Origin: an uncultured Actinomycetes bacterium
GTDB lineage: Bacteria > Actinomycetota > Geothermincolia > Geothermincolales > RBG-13-55-18
Length of the DNA: 35,369 nt
Assembly: GCA_937128055.1 (NCBI GenBank)
Contig: CAKZMC010000095.1
Coordinates: forward strand, 1-35,369
Direction: 5' to 3'
The notes under the pieces were generated by a model, which saw only the letters and a list, made by a program, of their open reading frames with translations, did not search any database and was not told the origin of the DNA. Below are positions 7,840 to 16,236 of this stretch, piece by piece. Within the stretch, counting starts at the first letter, position 1. Every line of letters begins with the position of its first letter. Position numbers and translations under genes: made by a program.

Positions 7840-8883
7840 TCAGAGCAGCTCCAGGATCTTCCCCGGGATCCTCTCCAGGGGCATTACCCAGTCCACGCAA
7901 CCCCTCTCGATTGCCACCTTGGGCATGCCGAAGACCAGGCAGCTCTCCTCGTCCTGGGCTATGGTGCTTCCCTTGCCCTTCTTTATCCTCTCCATACCCT
8001 TGGCCCCGTCCGACCCCATCCCGGTCATGATCACCCCTATGGCGTTGGGACCGTAAGTCTCCGCCGCGGTGATCATGGTGGTGTCGATGCGGGGCGTCGC
8101 TCCTCCCCGGTTCAGGGATTCCATGAGCTCCACGCGCGCGGGTCCGCCGTCGCCGACCGCGATGATGAGGTCGCTTCCCCCGGGAGCCACCAGAACCGTC
8201 CCGGCACGGACCTCGTCTCCGTCCTCCGCCTCCCTCACCGGCAGCGAGGCTATGCTGTTCAGCCTGCCCGCGAACGAGCGGGTGAAGACCCCCGGCATGT
8301 GCTGTACGATGACGATGGCTGCCGGGGTTTCCCTGGGGAACATGGGCATTATCTCGGCGAGGGCCTTGGGCCCCCCGGCGGAAGCCCCGATCACCACCAG
8401 CCTCTCGCCTTCGCGGACCTGCTTGCCGACCTCGAGCTTCTTGCCCGCCTTCGCCTTGTGATAGCCCCTGCGTACGCGGTCCATGGCCTGAAAGGCGGTC
8501 TTTATTTTCAAGGCGACCTCGTCGCGCACCTCCTTGACGGCGGAGGGATAATGGCTCGGCTTGGCGATGAAATCCACCGCCCCCAGCTCCAGGGCCTTCA
8601 GCGTAGGGGTGGCCCCTTTCTGTACCAGCGCGCTGAGCATCACTACCGGGCGCGGGTGTTTGCGCATGATATATTCCAGCGCCGTCAGCCCGTCCATCTC
8701 CGGCATGTGGATGTCCATGGTGACGACGTCGGGGTCGAGTTCGCTCACGGCGCGGATGGCCTCGACGCCGTTGGACGCGGTCCCCACCACCTCCATCTCC
8801 GAGTCGGCGGCTATCACGTCCCTCAAGAGCTTGCGCACCAAGGCGGAGTCATCCACGATAAGAACCCTTATTTTTTGGGGCAA
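7840..8883 (-). CDS. cheB: CheB, receptor methylesterase/deamidase response regulator
   Basis: CheB removes methyl groups from chemoreceptors when phosphorylated by CheA. The receiver domain (~1-125) has the DD pair near residue 11, phospho-acceptor D57 (TMDIHMP) and K108 in AKPS. The C-terminal esterase (~160-347) has the serine in IGASAGG (about S168), the histidine in VQHMP (about H195) and the aspartate in MTGMGSDGA. The longest frame would start at GTG 8892, but the AGGAGG site at 8892-8897 overlaps that codon. TTG at 8883 is 8 bases downstream of the AGGAGG and gives the normal start (PQKIRVLIVDDS), so I use 347 residues. It lies 36 bases upstream of cheA. Confidence 0.95.
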   Translation of the reverse strand: MPQKIRVLIVDDSALVRKLLRDVIAADSEMEVVGTASNGVEAIRAVSELDPDVVTMDIHMPEMDGLTALEYIMRKHPRPVVMLSALVQKGATPTLKALELGAVDFIAKPSHYPSAVKEVRDEVALKIKTAFQAMDRVRRGYHKAKAGKKLEVGKQVREGERLVVIGASAGGPKALAEIMPMFPRETPAAIVIVQHMPGVFTRSFAGRLNSIASLPVREAEDGDEVRAGTVLVAPGGSDLIIAVGDGGPARVELMESLNRGGATPRIDTTMITAAETYGPNAIGVIMTGMGSDGAKGMERIKKGKGSTIAQDEESCLVFGMPKVAIERGCVDWVMPLERIPGKILELL

Positions 8884-8918
8884 TCGACTCACCTCCTCCC
8901 CTTACGGGGAGAAACGGC

Positions 8919-9284
8919 TCAGCTCTTGAGCGCCTTCTCTACCGCCTCGATAACCTTCGATGGCTGGAAGGGCTTGATGATGAAGTCTTTTGCGCCAGCC
9001 TCAAGTGCCTCGACTACCAGCGGCTGTTGCCCCATAGCGCTGCACATAAGGATCTTGGCGTCGGGGTCTATTTTCATGATTTGCTTGACCGCCTCGATGC
9101 CATCCATCTCGGGCATGACGATGTCCATGGTCACGAGGTCCGGCCTCATTTCCCTATACCGCTCCACGGCCTCCACGCCGTTTTCGGCCTCGCCGATCAC
9201 CTCAAAACCGTCCTTGGACAGGATGTCCCTGATCATCATGCGCATAAACAGGGCGTCATCGACGATCAGCACGGTCGGCGCCAT
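8919..9284 (-). CDS. cheY: CheY, chemotaxis response regulator
   Basis: This single receiver domain of 121 residues carries phosphorylated output from CheA to the motility motor. Key residues are D9-D10, phospho-acceptor D54 in VTMDIVMP, a serine at the switch position (MCSAMGQ) and the lysine in IIKPF. The MRMMIRDIL helix 1 and the CSAMGQQ segment are typical of Bacillus/Thermotoga-type CheY, which works with CheC rather than CheZ. Start ATG 9284 has GGAGGAAGGG directly upstream. It lies 35 bases upstream of cheB. It is closer to motor-type CheY than the receiver at the left edge of the window. Confidence 0.94.
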   Translation of the reverse strand: MAPTVLIVDDALFMRMMIRDILSKDGFEVIGEAENGVEAVERYREMRPDLVTMDIVMPEMDGIEAVKQIMKIDPDAKILMCSAMGQQPLVVEALEAGAKDFIIKPFQPSKVIEAVEKALKS

Positions 9285-9341
9285 CCCTTCCTCCTTTCCC
9301 TCCTCTCATATCTAAATATATCGTATTTACCGGGTCGCTCC

Positions 9342-9815
9342 CTAAAACCCGAGCCCGGCCATTTCCTCCAGCGAGAGAACCTTGGTGAGGTCGAGGAGGA
9401 TGATCAGCCGGTTGTCGTGCTTTATAACGCCCGTCAGAAAGGCGGCGGCCACGTCGGTCGCGATGGTGGGGCTGGGCTCCAGCGCATCGGCGCCCACTCT
9501 CAGCACCTCGGAAACCGAGTCCACGATCATGCCCACCTTCACTTCACCAGCCTCCACGACGATGATGCGGGTCTCCCCGCCGCGTTCCTGCGCCTCGATG
9601 TTCAGGCGCTTGGCCAGGTCGATGACGGCGATTATCTGCCCGCGCAGGTTTATTATCCCCTCCACGAAGTGAGGGCTCTTGGGCATGCGCGTGATCTCCT
9701 CCATGCGCATGATCTCGCGCACCTGGGTGACCTCCACGGCGAACTCCTCCCTTCCCAGGCTGAAGACCACCAGTTGGAGCTCCTCCGCCGCCCTTGCTTC
9801 TTCCGCCATGGGCAT
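9342..9815 (-). CDS. cheW: CheW, receptor-kinase coupling protein
   Basis: CheW links chemoreceptors to CheA. The protein is one CheW (SH3-like) domain with conserved VFSLGREEFAV, IREIMRM, and the ring-interface segment GIINLRGQIIAVIDL. The later VDSVSEVLRV and GVIKHDNRLIILLDL stretches also match. The longest frame would begin at 9869. ATG 9815 follows GAGGGAGACA and gives 157 residues, close to the normal CheW size. ATG 9809, two codons downstream, has a slightly better spacing to the same site and is also possible. It lies between an MCP gene and cheY. Confidence 0.94.
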   Translation of the reverse strand: MPMAEEARAAEELQLVVFSLGREEFAVEVTQVREIMRMEEITRMPKSPHFVEGIINLRGQIIAVIDLAKRLNIEAQERGGETRIIVVEAGEVKVGMIVDSVSEVLRVGADALEPSPTIATDVAAAFLTGVIKHDNRLIILLDLTKVLSLEEMAGLGF

Positions 9816-9913
9816 TGTCTCCCTCTCGATGTTACCTCCCTGCAGCGGGTATGCGGTCCTCATACCCACTATATATCACGCCACCAGCCTCCTCAATGCG
9901 CGCTGCCGTCCTC

Positions 9914-11209
9914 TCAGGTCCTGAACTCTTGCTGCATGGCGCGCAGGCGGTTGGCGATCTCTTCCAATTCCTGGGCTGCCGCCGTCACTTCCTCCATGGC
10001 CGCGGTCTGTTCCTGTATGGAAGCGGAAACCTCCTGGGTGGAAGCCGCGGACTCCTCCGCAATGCCCGCGATGGAGTTCATGGCCTCGACCACCTTCCCG
10101 CTCTTCTCGAACACCTGCTGGGTGGCCTCGTAGATGGAGGCCACCTGGCCGGCGATGCCCTTGGAAACCTCGTCAATCTCTTCCAGCATGACCCGCGCTT
10201 CCCCCACCACGATGTTCCCCTCGTCCGCCACCAGCGTCCCGCCCTCCATGCCCTCGATGGTCCTGTCTATTCCCCTCTGGATCTCCCGTACCAGGTTGGC
10301 GATCTGGGAGGCGGCCTTCGCGGATCCCTCCGCCAGGTTGCGCACTTCCCCGGCCACCACCGCGAAGCCCCGTCCCTGCTCTCCCGCCCTGGCCGCCTCG
10401 ATGGCGGCGTTGAGGGCGAGCAGGTTGGTCTGGTCGGCTATGGAGGTGATGACGTCCACGATGAGCCCTATCTGGGTGGAGTGCTCTTCCAGCTCTCTCA
10501 CCGCGCCCGCCGAGGCGTCCACTGTCTGCTTGATCTGCTGCATCTTGTCCGCGGCCCGGTGCACCGCCAGCACTCCCTTCTTCACCGTTTCCTGTGCCTG
10601 GGCGCTGAACTTGCTGGCTTCCTGCGAGTTCTCCGCCACCCGGTATATCTCGTCCACGATCTCGCTCACCGTGTTCTGGGCTTGCATGATGGCGTTCACC
10701 TGCTCCTCCGCCCCGCGGGCAAGCTGGGCCACCGTGTTCGCAGTCTCCTGCGAGGTCTCGGTGGTTTCCCTCGATACGCCGGACATCGTCTCGCTGGCCG
10801 TGGTCAACTGGTCGGCGGTCTCCGCCTGTTCCCGTATCATGGCGCGCATGGAATCGGCCATCGCGTTCATGGCCTCGGCGAAACTCCGCAGGATCCCGGC
10901 GCGTTCCTCGTCCGCGTGCGCGGTGAAGTCTTTCTGCCGCAACCTCTCCAGGACGACGTTCATGCTGCGCACCGGCAACATGTATATATAGAGAACGAAG
11001 ACGGCGGCGGCGGAAAGCGTCACGGTCACGACGCAGAATCCGAAGAGCAGCCCCACCAGGAGCGGGGACCAGGAAAGCCTGTCGGCCGCGTAGGCTATGC
11101 CTATGCTGCCAGCCATGCCGAGGGGGAAGACGATCGCCGCCGTGATGGACACGAACTTGATGATGATCGAGGTCGTCCTCCTGGTGACCTCCCTCTCCAG
11201 ATCCTCCAT
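9914..11209 (-). CDS. Methyl-accepting protein without periplasmic sensor domain
   Basis: This 431-residue chemoreceptor has two transmembrane helices (about 14-41 and 50-79) joined by a loop of only about ten residues, so there is no extracellular ligand-binding domain. A HAMP-like segment follows (about 78-130). The long coiled-coil signalling domain has the conserved hairpin tip around [16 protein letters not shown] and [16 protein letters not shown], where it contacts CheA and CheW. Glutamate/glutamine/alanine-rich stretches offer likely methylation sites. No C-terminal pentapeptide tether for CheR is seen. It starts at ATG 11209, 19 bases after the preceding MCP. It may sense a membrane or cytoplasmic condition, or act as a helper in mixed receptor arrays. 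Confidence 0.92.
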   Translation of the reverse strand: MEDLEREVTRRTTSIIIKFVSITAAIVFPLGMAGSIGIAYAADRLSWSPLLVGLLFGFCVVTVTLSAAAVFVLYIYMLPVRSMNVVLERLRQKDFTAHADEERAGILRSFAEAMNAMADSMRAMIREQAETADQLTTASETMSGVSRETTETSQETANTVAQLARGAEEQVNAIMQAQNTVSEIVDEIYRVAENSQEASKFSAQAQETVKKGVLAVHRAADKMQQIKQTVDASAGAVRELEEHSTQIGLIVDVITSIADQTNLLALNAAIEAARAGEQGRGFAVVAGEVRNLAEGSAKAASQIANLVREIQRGIDRTIEGMEGGTLVADEGNIVVGEARVMLEEIDEVSKGIAGQVASIYEATQQVFEKSGKVVEAMNSIAGIAEESAASTQEVSASIQEQTAAMEEVTAAAQELEEIANRLRAMQQEFRT

Positions 11210-11228
11210 TTTTCAGGCCTTCCGCTCC

Positions 11229-12608
11229 TCACACCTTAAAACCGCTCACGAGCTGGTTCAGCTTTTCCGCCATGGCAGCGAGCTCCGCGGCCGCCGCCGC
11301 CATCTCCTGCATGGACGCCGTCTGCTCCTCCACCGTCGCCGAGGCTTCCTCCGATGAGGCTGCGGTCTCGTCGGCTATGCTGGCGATCTCGGTGATGGCC
11401 TTGAGGGCTTCCTCGTTCTCCATGACCTGCCGCCGGGTGATGTCCGCTATCTCGCCGGCATACCGCGAGGTGGTTTCTATGGAGACCGCGATCTCCTTCA
11501 GCGCCCTGCCCGCCTTTTCCACCACCTCCGTTCCCCCTTTCACCTGATCGATCGCCGCATCGATGCTGCCCCTCATCTTGTTGACTCCCGCCTCTATCTC
11601 CCTGATGAGGTTGGAAATCTGCTCCGCCGACTTGCGGGAGTTCTCCGCCAGGCTCCTCACTTCCTCCGCCACCACCGCGAATCCCCGTCCCTGCTCTCCC
11701 GCCCGGGCCGCCTCGATGGCGGCGTTGAGGGCGAGCAGGTTGGTCTGGTCCGCCACGCTGGTTATGACGTCCACGATGATGCCGATCTGCATGAACCTTT
11801 CCTCCAGGCCGGTACTGGCCTCCACCACGGATTCGGCTGCCTTGCGGATGACTTCCATGGCCCCCGCCGTTTCCACCGCGGCCTCCGCCCCCCTCTGCGC
11901 TATATCGATGGCCTCGTTCGCCGCCTGATTGGAAAGACCTGCCTTTTCCGCCATTTCCTGGATGGAAACGTTCATCAGCTCCATGGAATGCGATGTCTCC
12001 AGCACCCTGCGGGCCTGCTCCTCTCCCCCCTTGGCGATGTGGGCGATGGTGCTCGATATGTCCTGGCTCGAGGCGTTCATCTGCTGGATCACCGCCGACA
12101 TCTGCTCCGCGCTGTCGTTGAGCCCCCCCGCTATCCTGCTGATCTCGGCCACGGAGCCGCGCAGCGCCCCGATCATAACGTTTATGGAATCGGCGAGGTC
12201 CCCGAAGGTGTGGCGATCCCTCACCGCGATTGTGCGGGTGAGGTCCCCGTCCCCGGCCGCCACCTGCTGCACCTGCCAGGTTATCTCCTTCACCGTCCCG
12301 TGCAGCCACCGATACAGGAATATCCCCGTCACCGCCGCGAGGGCCGCCTCCAGCACCAGCACTGCCACGGCAAACGGCAACGCCCCTCCCAGCACATCGC
12401 TCACGGACTCGATCTCTTCCTGCGCTTCCCTCAGTTCACCAGCCTCGGCCGCCTTGTTCGCACGCGAGGCGCCCGAGGCGAAAACGGCGATCCCGCCAAT
12501 GCAAAAAGCGATGGATAGGGCGACCAGGGCGGCAGCTGCAGTGTACGCTGCCCGGCGCGAGTTCATCTGGAAACCCGGCTTTCCGCTCGTTTCGGCGCTC
12601 TTATCCAT
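11229..12608 (-). CDS. Methyl-accepting protein with very short periplasmic loop
   Basis: This 459-residue chemoreceptor has transmembrane helices at about 20-46 and 76-102, joined by a loop of roughly 30 residues, too short for a Cache or four-helix sensor domain. A HAMP domain (about 100-155) and the full signalling coiled coil follow, with the tip motif [16 protein letters not shown] and [16 protein letters not shown]. Start ATG 12608 is preceded by GGAGGGATATGC. Its hairpin region is almost identical in DNA to that of the next MCP (81 of 83 bases), suggesting duplication or gene conversion. A possible motility-type promoter lies about 95-125 bases upstream. Confidence 0.93.
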   Translation of the reverse strand: MDKSAETSGKPGFQMNSRRAAYTAAAALVALSIAFCIGGIAVFASGASRANKAAEAGELREAQEEIESVSDVLGGALPFAVAVLVLEAALAAVTGIFLYRWLHGTVKEITWQVQQVAAGDGDLTRTIAVRDRHTFGDLADSINVMIGALRGSVAEISRIAGGLNDSAEQMSAVIQQMNASSQDISSTIAHIAKGGEEQARRVLETSHSMELMNVSIQEMAEKAGLSNQAANEAIDIAQRGAEAAVETAGAMEVIRKAAESVVEASTGLEERFMQIGIIVDVITSVADQTNLLALNAAIEAARAGEQGRGFAVVAEEVRSLAENSRKSAEQISNLIREIEAGVNKMRGSIDAAIDQVKGGTEVVEKAGRALKEIAVSIETTSRYAGEIADITRRQVMENEEALKAITEIASIADETAASSEEASATVEEQTASMQEMAAAAAELAAMAEKLNQLVSGFKV

Positions 12609-12703
12609 GCATATCCCTCCACGCTCTCACTGCCCGTGCTCGTCGCCGGCTATACAAACACGCGCGACAAGTCCTTTCTTGGCAAACGATGCCGCTATGG
12701 CCT

Positions 12704-12731
12704 TTTTCGGCATTGTCCCGTTATAGTTTTA
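12704..12731 (-). promoter_or_regulatory. Possible sigma-28/sigma-D type promoter for the MCP-che genes
   Basis: On the minus strand TAAA (12731-12728) is followed after 16 bases by GCCGAAAA (12711-12704). The flagellar/chemotaxis sigma-factor consensus is TAAA, about 15 bases, then GCCGATAA or GCCGATAT. The match has one mismatch in the -10 element. Transcription would start near 12697 and read into the MCP at 12608. This lies in the only large gap (12609-12827) in the cluster. The site is suggestive only. Confidence 0.4.
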
Positions 12732-12827
12732 TATTAGTCACGCGTTTCTTCCTTCCCGGAACCTCCTGCTTTCTCCCGCCCCCCCGCTCTCACTCGTCTT
12801 TCTTCCGCGCGGCAAGGCAGGCCGGCA

Positions 12828-13649
12828 CTACTGCCTGCGGTAGATTCTTTCCTTCCTCCGGTAGGGAAGGAAGCCGCTGTCCTCGGACTTTATTATGGCC
12901 TCGCTCTTCCCCAGGACCAGGAAGCCCTCCGGCCTCAGACACTTGCGGAAGATCTCCAAGATGGCGGCCTGCTTGTCTCTCTCGAAGTAGATCAGCACGT
13001 TGCGGCAGAGGATCAGGTCGAGCTGGCGCAGCGGCGGCGTCTTCACGAGGTCCATGAGGAGAAAGCGGACCGGCCGCTTGACCTCTTCCCGCACCAGAAA
13101 TCCCTTCTCGAGCGGCATGAAATAATCCTCCATCCTGATGCCGGGAAGTTGCTTGATCTCCTCGTACAGGCCTATCTTCGCCTTCATTACCGCCTGATCG
13201 TCGAGATCCGTGGCGGTGATGCGCAACGTCCACGGCTCGTCCTTCCGCATCTTTCTAATTTCTTCCAGGAAGAGTATGGAAAGGGAGTAGGGTTCCTCCC
13301 CGGTGGCGCAACCGGCGCTCCAGGCGCGCAAGCTGTACAGGCTGCGCTCTCTCTTGTGCTTGACTATCTCCGGGATGATATGCGACCTCAAGGCCTCGTA
13401 CACATCCTGATCGCGGAAGAATTCCGTCACGTTGATGGTGAGGTCGTTCACCAGCTTTCCGGCTTCATCCGGATTCTGCCTCAGAAACTGCCGGTACTCC
13501 AGGTAATCGGAACACCCGGTGGCCCGCATGCGCACCCCTATGCGCCTCTTGAGGTAGTTGGGCTTGTACTGTTTCAAGTCAAGCCCGATCTGCATGTTAA
13601 GATGGCGCATGAGCAGCTCCAGACCCTGGTCGGGTCTCTCCCTTACCAT
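12828..13649 (-). CDS. cheR: CheR, chemoreceptor methyltransferase
   Basis: CheR methylates glutamates on receptors with S-adenosylmethionine. The N-terminal helical domain (~1-75: YKPNYLKRRIGVRMRATG) and the SAM-binding domain are both visible. Diagnostic motifs are NVTEFFRD, WSAGCATGEEPYS (SAM motif I) and LILCRNVLIYF. Two starts are possible. ATG 13670 has no ribosome site, while ATG 13649 is preceded by GGAGAAGAG and gives 273 residues, so I use the latter. It is the first gene of the minus-strand chemotaxis cluster, separated by 219 bases from the MCP genes. Confidence 0.95.
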   Translation of the reverse strand: MVRERPDQGLELLMRHLNMQIGLDLKQYKPNYLKRRIGVRMRATGCSDYLEYRQFLRQNPDEAGKLVNDLTINVTEFFRDQDVYEALRSHIIPEIVKHKRERSLYSLRAWSAGCATGEEPYSLSILFLEEIRKMRKDEPWTLRITATDLDDQAVMKAKIGLYEEIKQLPGIRMEDYFMPLEKGFLVREEVKRPVRFLLMDLVKTPPLRQLDLILCRNVLIYFERDKQAAILEIFRKCLRPEGFLVLGKSEAIIKSEDSGFLPYRRKERIYRRQ

Positions 13650-13670
13650 CTCTTCTCCGCTACGATCCAT

Positions 13671-14001
13671 CTGCCAAGCCTTGCCTCGCGCCGGGCCCGC
13701 GCGCCCCGCGCAACCGCCTTCTTTCCCTGTACCGCGTGGCGACCGCCACAGAGATTTATCGACCCGCCCTTGTTGCGGCTTGATCCGGCGCGGACCCCCT
13801 TCGCGCCAGGACGCGGGGACGCCCTCCGCCTCCCCGCCGCCACGGCTCCCCCGCCTCCGCCGCGCGCAGCCCGGGGCAGGCTCTGCCTCGACCTTCCCGG
13901 GAAACCTTCTTCTGCAGGATGCTCCCCTGCTGGTATACTACATCTCATATATTGCCGGTTGGCGCGGTGCGGCGGCGAGCCGGCCGAAGAGGTGTTGAGG
14001 A
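13671..14001. other. Divergent intergenic region between cheR and the aminotransferase
   Basis: About 330 bases with no credible gene. The cheR-proximal part is GC-rich and featureless. The right part holds the extended -10 promoter described separately. No convincing promoter for cheR is visible on the minus strand and no terminator hairpin with a T-run is seen. Confidence 0.5.
13931..13939 (+). promoter_or_regulatory. Extended -10 promoter for the aminotransferase-ddl operon
   Basis: TGG followed by TATACT (13934-13939) fits an extended -10 element (TGn + TATAAT with one mismatch). No good -35 box is present 17 bases upstream, as expected for this type. Transcription would start near 13946, giving a leader of about 56 bases before ATG 14002. 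Confidence 0.5.
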
Positions 14002-15282
14002 ATGTCCCCGAAATATGTTCTGGACCCTTTCAGCGAGAAGTACGCCCACCGGACCTCCAGCATGTTGTCGTCGGAGATCCGGGATCTTCTCGAAATCACC
14101 GCGCGGCCGGATATCATCTCCCTCGCCGGGGGCCTGCCCTACACCCAGGCGTTCGACCCCCAGGTCATCCTGCGCCTGGTGAGCAGGGTGCTCGCGGAGG
14201 ATTGCGCTGCATCGCTCCAGTACGGTCCCAGCGACGGCTTCGCTCCCCTCAAGCGCAGCCTGACGGAGATCATGCGCGAAGAGGGCACCCCGTGCCTGCC
14301 CGAGGACCTCATCGTCACCAGCGGTGCGCAGCAAGGCCTGGAATTTATTTCCAAAATATTCATCAACCCCGGGGACCACATCATAACCGAGGCGCCGAGT
14401 TACGTCGGCGCCCTGAACAGCTTCCTCAGCTACCAGCCTCAGATCCATGCCATACCCATGGACGAGGAAGGCATGGTCCTCGCGGAACTGCGGAACACCC
14501 TGCAGCGCCTGGAGGAAAGGGGGGAGCGGGCGAAGTTCATCTATACCATACCCAATTTTCAGAACCCGGCGGGGATAACCATGAGCCGGGATCGCCGCTA
14601 CGCGCTGCTCGAGACGGCCGAGGAATTCGACTGCCTGGTGGTGGAGGATAACCCGTACGGGCTGCTGCGTTTCGAGGGAGATCCCGTCCCCACCCTGCGC
14701 AGCCTCGATGAAAGCAAGGTGATCTACCTGGGCACGCTCTCCAAGATATTCTCCGCCGGCATGAGGATAGGGTGGGTGGCGGCTCCCCATCCCGTCCTGG
14801 AAAAATTGCTGCTGGCCAAGCAGTCCGCCGACCTCTGCACCTCTTCGTTCACCCAACGGATCGCCCATCTCTACTTCGCGGAGGAGGACTGGAAAGGCCA
14901 GGTGAGCCAGCTGGTGGAGATCTACCGCGAAAGGAGGAACGTCCTGCTCGCGTCGCTGGATGAATTCCTCGCGGAGCTGTGCAGCTGGACTCACCCGCAG
15001 GGGGGGCTCTTCGTATGGGTCACCCTCCCCGCATACATCCATGCCTCCGAGATGCTCGCCTCGGCTATCGACGCCAAGGTGGCGTACGTGCCCGGCAGCG
15101 GTTTCTTCCCCTACCGCGGCGGGGAAAACTGCATGCGCCTAAATTTCAGCTACCCGGAACCGGAAGTCTTGTGGGAAGGAGTAAAGCGACTGTCCAAGGT
15201 GATCAAGAGAGAGGTGGCGCTGGCCAAGTCCCTCGGCTTGCAGGGGAAACCGGCTGGCGGCCGCCCTCATGGCCAGGAATAG
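14002..15282 (+). CDS. PLP-dependent class I/II aminotransferase
   Basis: This 426-residue protein belongs to the fold-type I aminotransferases close to 2-aminoadipate aminotransferase (LysN) and MocR-type enzymes. Visible motifs are GGLPY near the start, TSGAQQGLEF, EAPSYVG, IPNFQNPAG (substrate/PLP contact), VEDNPYG (the aspartate that holds the pyridine nitrogen) and LSKIFSAGMRIGW with PLP lysine K248. There is no N-terminal GntR DNA-binding domain, so it is an enzyme, not a MocR regulator. ATG 14002 follows TTGAGGA. It is followed 12 bases later by ddl, and an aminotransferase near ddl and parB also occurs in actinobacterial origin regions (from memory). The substrate cannot be deduced; a role in amino acid supply for the cell wall is speculation. 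Confidence 0.9.
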   Translation: MSPKYVLDPFSEKYAHRTSSMLSSEIRDLLEITARPDIISLAGGLPYTQAFDPQVILRLVSRVLAEDCAASLQYGPSDGFAPLKRSLTEIMREEGTPCLPEDLIVTSGAQQGLEFISKIFINPGDHIITEAPSYVGALNSFLSYQPQIHAIPMDEEGMVLAELRNTLQRLEERGERAKFIYTIPNFQNPAGITMSRDRRYALLETAEEFDCLVVEDNPYGLLRFEGDPVPTLRSLDESKVIYLGTLSKIFSAGMRIGWVAAPHPVLEKLLLAKQSADLCTSSFTQRIAHLYFAEEDWKGQVSQLVEIYRERRNVLLASLDEFLAELCSWTHPQGGLFVWVTLPAYIHASEMLASAIDAKVAYVPGSGFFPYRGGENCMRLNFSYPEPEVLWEGVKRLSKVIKREVALAKSLGLQGKPAGGRPHGQE

Positions 15283-15294
15283 GGGGTTGACGCC

Positions 15295-16236
15295 ATGCGT
15301 ATCGGGATCCTTATGGGAGGCAGGTCCCTGGAGAGAGACATTTCCCTACGCTCGGGGAGAAGGGTTTCCCGTGCCCTGCAGGAATTGGGTCACGAGGTGG
15401 TGGAGTATGACGTCGACGAAACCCTGGTGCCAAACCTGAAAGGCGCCGGGTTGGACCTCGTCTACATCGCCCTCCACGGCAAGTTCGGCGAGGACGGCAC
15501 GGTGCAGGAACTGCTGGAGATACTGGACATCCCCTACACCGGGCCCGGCGTCTATTCCAGCGCCGTGGGCTTCAACAAGGCCTTCTCCAAGGAGATCTTC
15601 CGCCGCCACGGGGTCCCCACCCCGCCTTTCTTCGTGCTCAGCGAGGCGACTTTCCAGGAAATGGGATCCCTGCACGCGCTGCCCGTCATCGGCAAGAAGC
15701 TGGGCTTTCCCCTGGTAGTCAAGCCGGTAGCCCAGGGTTCCGCCCTGGGCGTGAGGGTAGTGCAGGAAGGGGGCGAGCTGCCGGAGGCGGTCCGTTCCGC
15801 GCTCCACTACGACGAGCGCGTGCTTCTCGAAGGGTACGTGAGGGGAAGCGAGGTGGCGGTGAGCATACTGGGGAACGCAGAGCTGGAGGTCCTCCCCGTC
15901 GTGGAGATCGTGCCCCGCAGCGGATTCTTCGACTTCGATTCGCGTTACACGCTTGGTGCCACGGATTATTACTGCCCGGCCCGGCTGGACGGGGAGATCA
16001 CGCAGAGGATAGTCGAGGTGGCCACGCGCGCCCACAGGGCTCTGGAGTGCGAGAACGTGTCCCGCGTGGACATCATCGTCGACGAGGCCGGCAACCCGCA
16101 GGTGCTGGAGCTGAACATCAGCCCCGGCATGACCGAGTCCAGCCTGCTGCCCCTGGCCGCCGAGGCAGCGGGGCTGGGTTTCCGGGACCTGGTGGAGAGG
16201 CTTGTCCGCCTCGCCTTGGAAAAATATTCCAGATAA
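15295..16236 (+). CDS. ddl: D-alanine--D-alanine ligase
   Basis: Ddl joins two D-alanines with ATP for peptidoglycan precursor synthesis in the cytoplasm. The 313-residue ATP-grasp protein has the N-terminal GGRSLERDISLRSG, HGKFGEDG, YTGPGVYSSA, the ATP-binding KPVAQGSALGV, EGYVRGSEVAV and the C-terminal LELNISPGMTESS with metal ligands. In the omega loop the SRYTLG segment keeps a tyrosine where true D-Ala-D-Ala ligases have one (VanA-type depsipeptide ligases have histidine or other residues). The start ATG 15295 follows AGGGGGTTGACGCC. Its TAA stop abuts the parB stop on the other strand with no gap and no terminator. Confidence 0.93.
   Translation: MRIGILMGGRSLERDISLRSGRRVSRALQELGHEVVEYDVDETLVPNLKGAGLDLVYIALHGKFGEDGTVQELLEILDIPYTGPGVYSSAVGFNKAFSKEIFRRHGVPTPPFFVLSEATFQEMGSLHALPVIGKKLGFPLVVKPVAQGSALGVRVVQEGGELPEAVRSALHYDERVLLEGYVRGSEVAVSILGNAELEVLPVVEIVPRSGFFDFDSRYTLGATDYYCPARLDGEITQRIVEVATRAHRALECENVSRVDIIVDEAGNPQVLELNISPGMTESSLLPLAAEAAGLGFRDLVERLVRLALEKYSR

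Noticed and set aside
8890-8892. GTG at 8892 as start of cheB
   Set aside because: The AGGAGG sequence overlaps this codon, so the ribosome cannot use it at normal spacing; TTG 8883 fits.
6094-9315. Very long plus-strand open frame (over 1,000 codons) antisense to cheA, cheB and cheY
   Set aside because: It is the shadow of three well-supported genes in GC-rich DNA; the translation is rich in His, Gly, Leu and Arg without any domain.
9794-11239. Long plus-strand frame opposite the first MCP gene
   Set aside because: It is a compositional shadow of the MCP coiled coil and has no recognisable domain.
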